A model generated the notes under the pieces. The model saw nothing but the letters and a program-made list of their open reading frames with translations, searched no databases and was not told the DNA's origin. DNA of 64,000 nt from positions 40,643,398-40,707,397 of the forward strand of contig JAFMSR010000017.1 in the NCBI GenBank assembly GCA_022818135.1, written 5' to 3'. The stretch comes from Saxidomus purpurata (Eukaryota; Mollusca; Bivalvia; Venerida; Veneridae). Shown in pieces: positions 60,713 to 64,000 of this stretch. A program made the position numbers and the translations under genes. Positions within the stretch are counted from its first letter, which is position 1, and each line of letters begins with the position of its first letter.

Positions 60713-62150
60713 AACCTCACTATCAACTTTTCAAAACTGGCTTACTCCTGAAGAATGACGTCACTATCAACTTGTCAAAACTGACTTACTCCTTAAGAAT
60801 GACGTCACTATCAACTTGTCAAAACTCACTTATACCTTGAACATGAGGTTAATATCAAATTATCCAAACTGACTTACTCCTGAAGAATGACGTCACTATC
60901 AACTTGTCAAAACTGACTTACTCCTGAAGAATGACGTCACTATCAACTTATACAAACTGACTTACTCCTTAAGAATGACGTAACTATCAACTTGTCAAAA
61001 CTGACTTATACCTTGAACATGAGGTTAATATCAAATTATCCAAACTGACTTTTACCTTGAACATGATGTCACTATCAACTTGTCCAAACTGACTTACACC
61101 TTGAGCATGACATCACTTTCAACTTATCCAAACTGACTTATACCTTGAACATGAGGTTAATATCAAATTATCCGACCTGACTTTTACCTTGAACATGACG
61201 TCACTATCAACTTGTCCAAACTGACTTAAACAAAAACATCACTACCAACTTGTCCAAACTGACTGACACCTTGAGCATGACGTCACTATCAACTTGTCCA
61301 AACTGACTGACACCTTGAGCATGACGTCACTATCAACTTGTCCAAACTGACTTACACCTTGTGCATGACGTCACTATCAACTTGTCCAAACCGACTTACA
61401 CCTTGTGCATGACGTCACTATCAACTTGTCCAAACTGACTGACACCTTGTGCATGACGTCACTACCAACTTGTCCAAACTGACTTATACCTTGAGCACCA
61501 CGTCACAACCATCTTATCCGAACTGACTGACACCTTGAGCACGATGTCATTATCAACTTATCCAAACTGACTTACACCTTGAACATGAGGTTAATATCAA
61601 ATTATGCAAACTGACTTTTACCTTGAACATGAGGTTAGTATCCACTTATCCAAACTGACTTACACCTTGAGCATGACGTCACTATCAACTTATCCAAACT
61701 GACTGAAACCTTGAGCATGACGTCACTATCAACTTGTCCAAACTGACTTACACCTTGTGCATGACATCACTATCAACTTATCCAAACTGACTTACATCTT
61801 GAACATGACCTCACTATCAACTTATCCAAACTGACTTACATCTTGAACATGACATCACTATCAACTTATCCAAACTGACTTACACCTTGTGCATGACATC
61901 ACTATCTACTTGTCCAAACTGACTGAAACCTTAAGCATGACGTCACTATCAACTTATCCAAACTGACTGAAACCTTGTGCATGACATCACTATCTACTTA
62001 TCCAAACTGACTGAAACCTTGAGAATGACGTCACTATCAACTTATCCAAACTGACTTACATCTTGAACATGACCTCACTATCAACTTATCCAAACTGACT
62101 TACACCTTGAGAATGATGTCACTATTAACTTATCCAACCTGACTTATCTG
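60713..62150. repeat. 44-bp minisatellite rich in TGACGTCA
   Basis: About 33 units built on CTGACTTACACCTTGAGCA, TGACGTCAC and TATCAACTTGTCCAAA. I counted about 14 perfect TGACGTCA palindromes; others read TGACATCA, TGATGTCA or TGACCTCA. A variant unit (CATGAGGTTAATATCAAATT) recurs about every five to ten units, a sign of higher-order organisation. Confidence 0.9.
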
Positions 62151-62974
62151 AATCCACAATTTCAGTTACAACAAAATTGCATTTTGTTAGATTTCCATGA
62201 TTGTGTTCACTTTAGTAAAAAGAAAAGTTGCACATCTGTTGATATGTTTAAAAATGTCGAACTCACTCAAGATGCTGTTTTAAAGAATGTTACATAGTAT
62301 GTTACTGTGTTTCAAGCAAGAACAAATTTTAATGATGAAATATTAATTTGAAAGAAATTCAAATGAGATCATTAGTGAAAATAGCCCCACCTTAAATTAC
62401 ATTTAGTTACCTTTTATCCAAAGTCGTTATTAATCAAAATAAGTAAGTAATGGTGCTGTTACATTTTGATACCATATCACTTAAAGTGGCACTGTGGACT
62501 GCCATTATCCCAATTTGTGTAATGTATGATTTAATGTTTTACAAGTATTACACTGTGTGAATTGTTATATTGAATATTAATCTTATTGTTCTATAAACCT
62601 AATAAACTTGGTCAGGACATTTTAATCTGTTGTTAATCTGCTTGCATGGTGGGAATGGCATTCAGCACCTTCTTTAAAGGGTTGTTATTTATGAGTCTGG
62701 TGAAATACTGGTATTTCGGCCAGTCTAAACCTATTTGGTCACAGTACTTGATATTTTCAATGGGCTAGTGCCAAAACTGTCTGTAAGTGTATATAAATAC
62801 ATTAAAGTCCATGGATCACTTTGAATTTACTGATATAGCAAAATTATTTGTCAATTTACTTCTAGGACTTAAATAGTGTTGATGAACATGGTGGCTATTA
62901 TCATTATGCAGTTTTGAAGCCGTATATTAGGCAGAGTTATGCATCGGGACACAGAAGGACAGTACAAAAAGAAG
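62151..62974. other. Non-coding stretch
   Basis: AT-rich, with no supported gene or repeat boundary. Confidence 0.5.
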
Positions 62975-63575
62975 ACAGAACTAGAAAATATTCTGTATGA
63001 AAAGGACATCTAAATCTGCGGCATTCAAGATGTGCCTTACCAAGGCAAAATCTTTCAAGGTTACAATAGAGGCTATCTGTGCCTCCATTTTGACTGGTTA
63101 GAAAGAGCAAAAGGAGGAATTCTTATTTAAGTATTGGTGCAATTAAACCAGAAGGTACATGGATGAATCTGGATATCAGGGTTTCAGCCTTAGACTGAGG
63201 GACAATGTGATGGATGTTGTCAACGGTACTTCCAAATTGACAAACCTCAGTTCTTTGATTCCATCTATGTTAAGGACACCAACTTTCTTCTCATAGGTGA
63301 TTTTAACAGCCACTTTCATTGAATTTTGGTTATGACAGCATACATAAACATGGAAAAGAGGTTATAGCCTAGCAAACTGATGCTGATGAACAACCTGATG
63401 GTCAACCAACAATTCTTGCAAGATGCTTGAATTCTACTCAATCTTCTCATGACCTTGGATTGTTGCACAGAAGACACACATAGTCATGTCACAAGGGAAG
63501 TAGCTAGGTTAACAACTTGGAGGCAGTGATCATGACTCTGGTTACCTCACCATGCTGTACAAACCTGATAAGTGC
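62975..63575 (+). pseudogene. Decayed LINE endonuclease domain
   Basis: Fragments in shifting frames read ILYEKDI, RAKGGILI, FLLIGDFNSHF, FGYDSIHKHGKEV and GGSDHDSGYLT. This order matches the endonuclease region of non-LTR retrotransposons (GDFNSH and GGSDH motifs). Several stops and frameshifts; no reverse transcriptase follows before the window ends. Confidence 0.65.
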
Positions 63576-64000
63576 TAAGCTGCGTCGCAGGAGCTATAAA
63601 AAAGTCAAAGGAGTTCATGCAAGGAAGTTATTGTGAATCAACGTGTATACATTGTATTTTCATTTTAATTCCATCCTTTCAAAATGTTTTATTTCTTTCC
63701 ACAGTCATTGACATTTAAGTTGAGTTTCTGTTTCATATGGACACAACTTTGTAGTTTTCAAATGGTTTATCACCATTATCTAATAAGACACCTTGTGAAC
63801 TTGTGGTGCCCAAATTGTAATGGTGAAAAGAAACCTTGAAGATGGTCGTTGTTTTGTGGACACCCTTTTTCGCGTACACACCAGAGGGAGCCTTTCTGTT
63901 AGCAGGTTGATTATCTTTCTACCCTCTTTGGAGTATGAGAAAAATGTCACAATGGAAGGCAGCCTTTAAAAACTCCATCTGCCTACCCCTTTCATCTGTT
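63576..64000. other. Non-coding end of window
   Basis: No gene recognised. It may hold further degraded LINE sequence. Confidence 0.4.

Overview
The window looks like nuclear DNA of a mollusc, most likely a bivalve. It is AT-rich, with large introns, and is crowded with bivalve-style non-autonomous transposons (tandem cores that begin near (GTCC)n runs and carry AAGGTCAAGGTCA), tRNA-derived SINEs and hAT and pogo/Tc1-type MITEs. No bacterial-style gene organisation is present. This assignment is inference from sequence style; no database search was run.

The main content is a head-to-tail cluster on the minus strand. It holds four apparently intact copies and one broken copy of a single gene family, plus decayed remnants. 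All copies share one plan: a TATA-containing promoter, a short non-coding first exon, a coding exon (41-45 codons) with the first half of a CARD death-fold domain, a second exon (50-55 codons) with the second half of the CARD, and one long exon. The long exon encodes a disordered segment with a SPIGI motif, an acidic Ser/Thr-rich stretch, a conserved helical block, a coiled coil of about 90 residues and a basic Arg/Ser/Gln-rich tail. The reconstructed proteins are 489 aa (copy 1), 526 aa (copy 2), 489 aa (copy 3) and 600 aa (copy 5). Copy 4 is interrupted by a 1.5 kb transposon. CARD plus coiled coil is the architecture of signalling scaffolds such as CARD9/CARD11, and the CARD itself most resembles that of CRADD/RAIDD. 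I therefore read the cluster as an expanding family of innate-immunity or cell-death adaptors that I cannot match to a named orthologue.

Layout: copy 1 at 0.4-6.4 kb; SINEs and nested DNA transposons at 7.7-13.9 kb; copy 2 at 14.0-17.4 kb; duplicated block B with a Helentron-like element at 18.4-21.2 kb; transposon-rich spacer at 21.7-25.3 kb; a decayed gene remnant at 25.4-26.5 kb; copy 3 at 28.1-33.1 kb. Copies 1 and 3 sit in a segmental duplication (about 1-11.3 kb and 27.7-36.0 kb). Next come a TTAGGG-containing minisatellite at 36.5-37.0 kb, broken copy 4 at 37.5-45.8 kb, block B' with a TIR element carrying four tRNA-like sequences at 46.2-50.2 kb, a broken DDE transposase at 50.3-51.3 kb, two Helentron-like elements at 51.4-54.0 kb, copy 5 at 55.2-59.6 kb, a 44-bp minisatellite rich in TGACGTCA at 60.7-62.15 kb, and a decayed LINE at 63.0-63.6 kb.

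The duplicated blocks supply filled/empty site pairs, so many insertions could be bounded to the base. The cluster shows active birth and death: segmental duplication, exon-level deletion, transposon disruption, promoter loss and a possible two-gene fusion.
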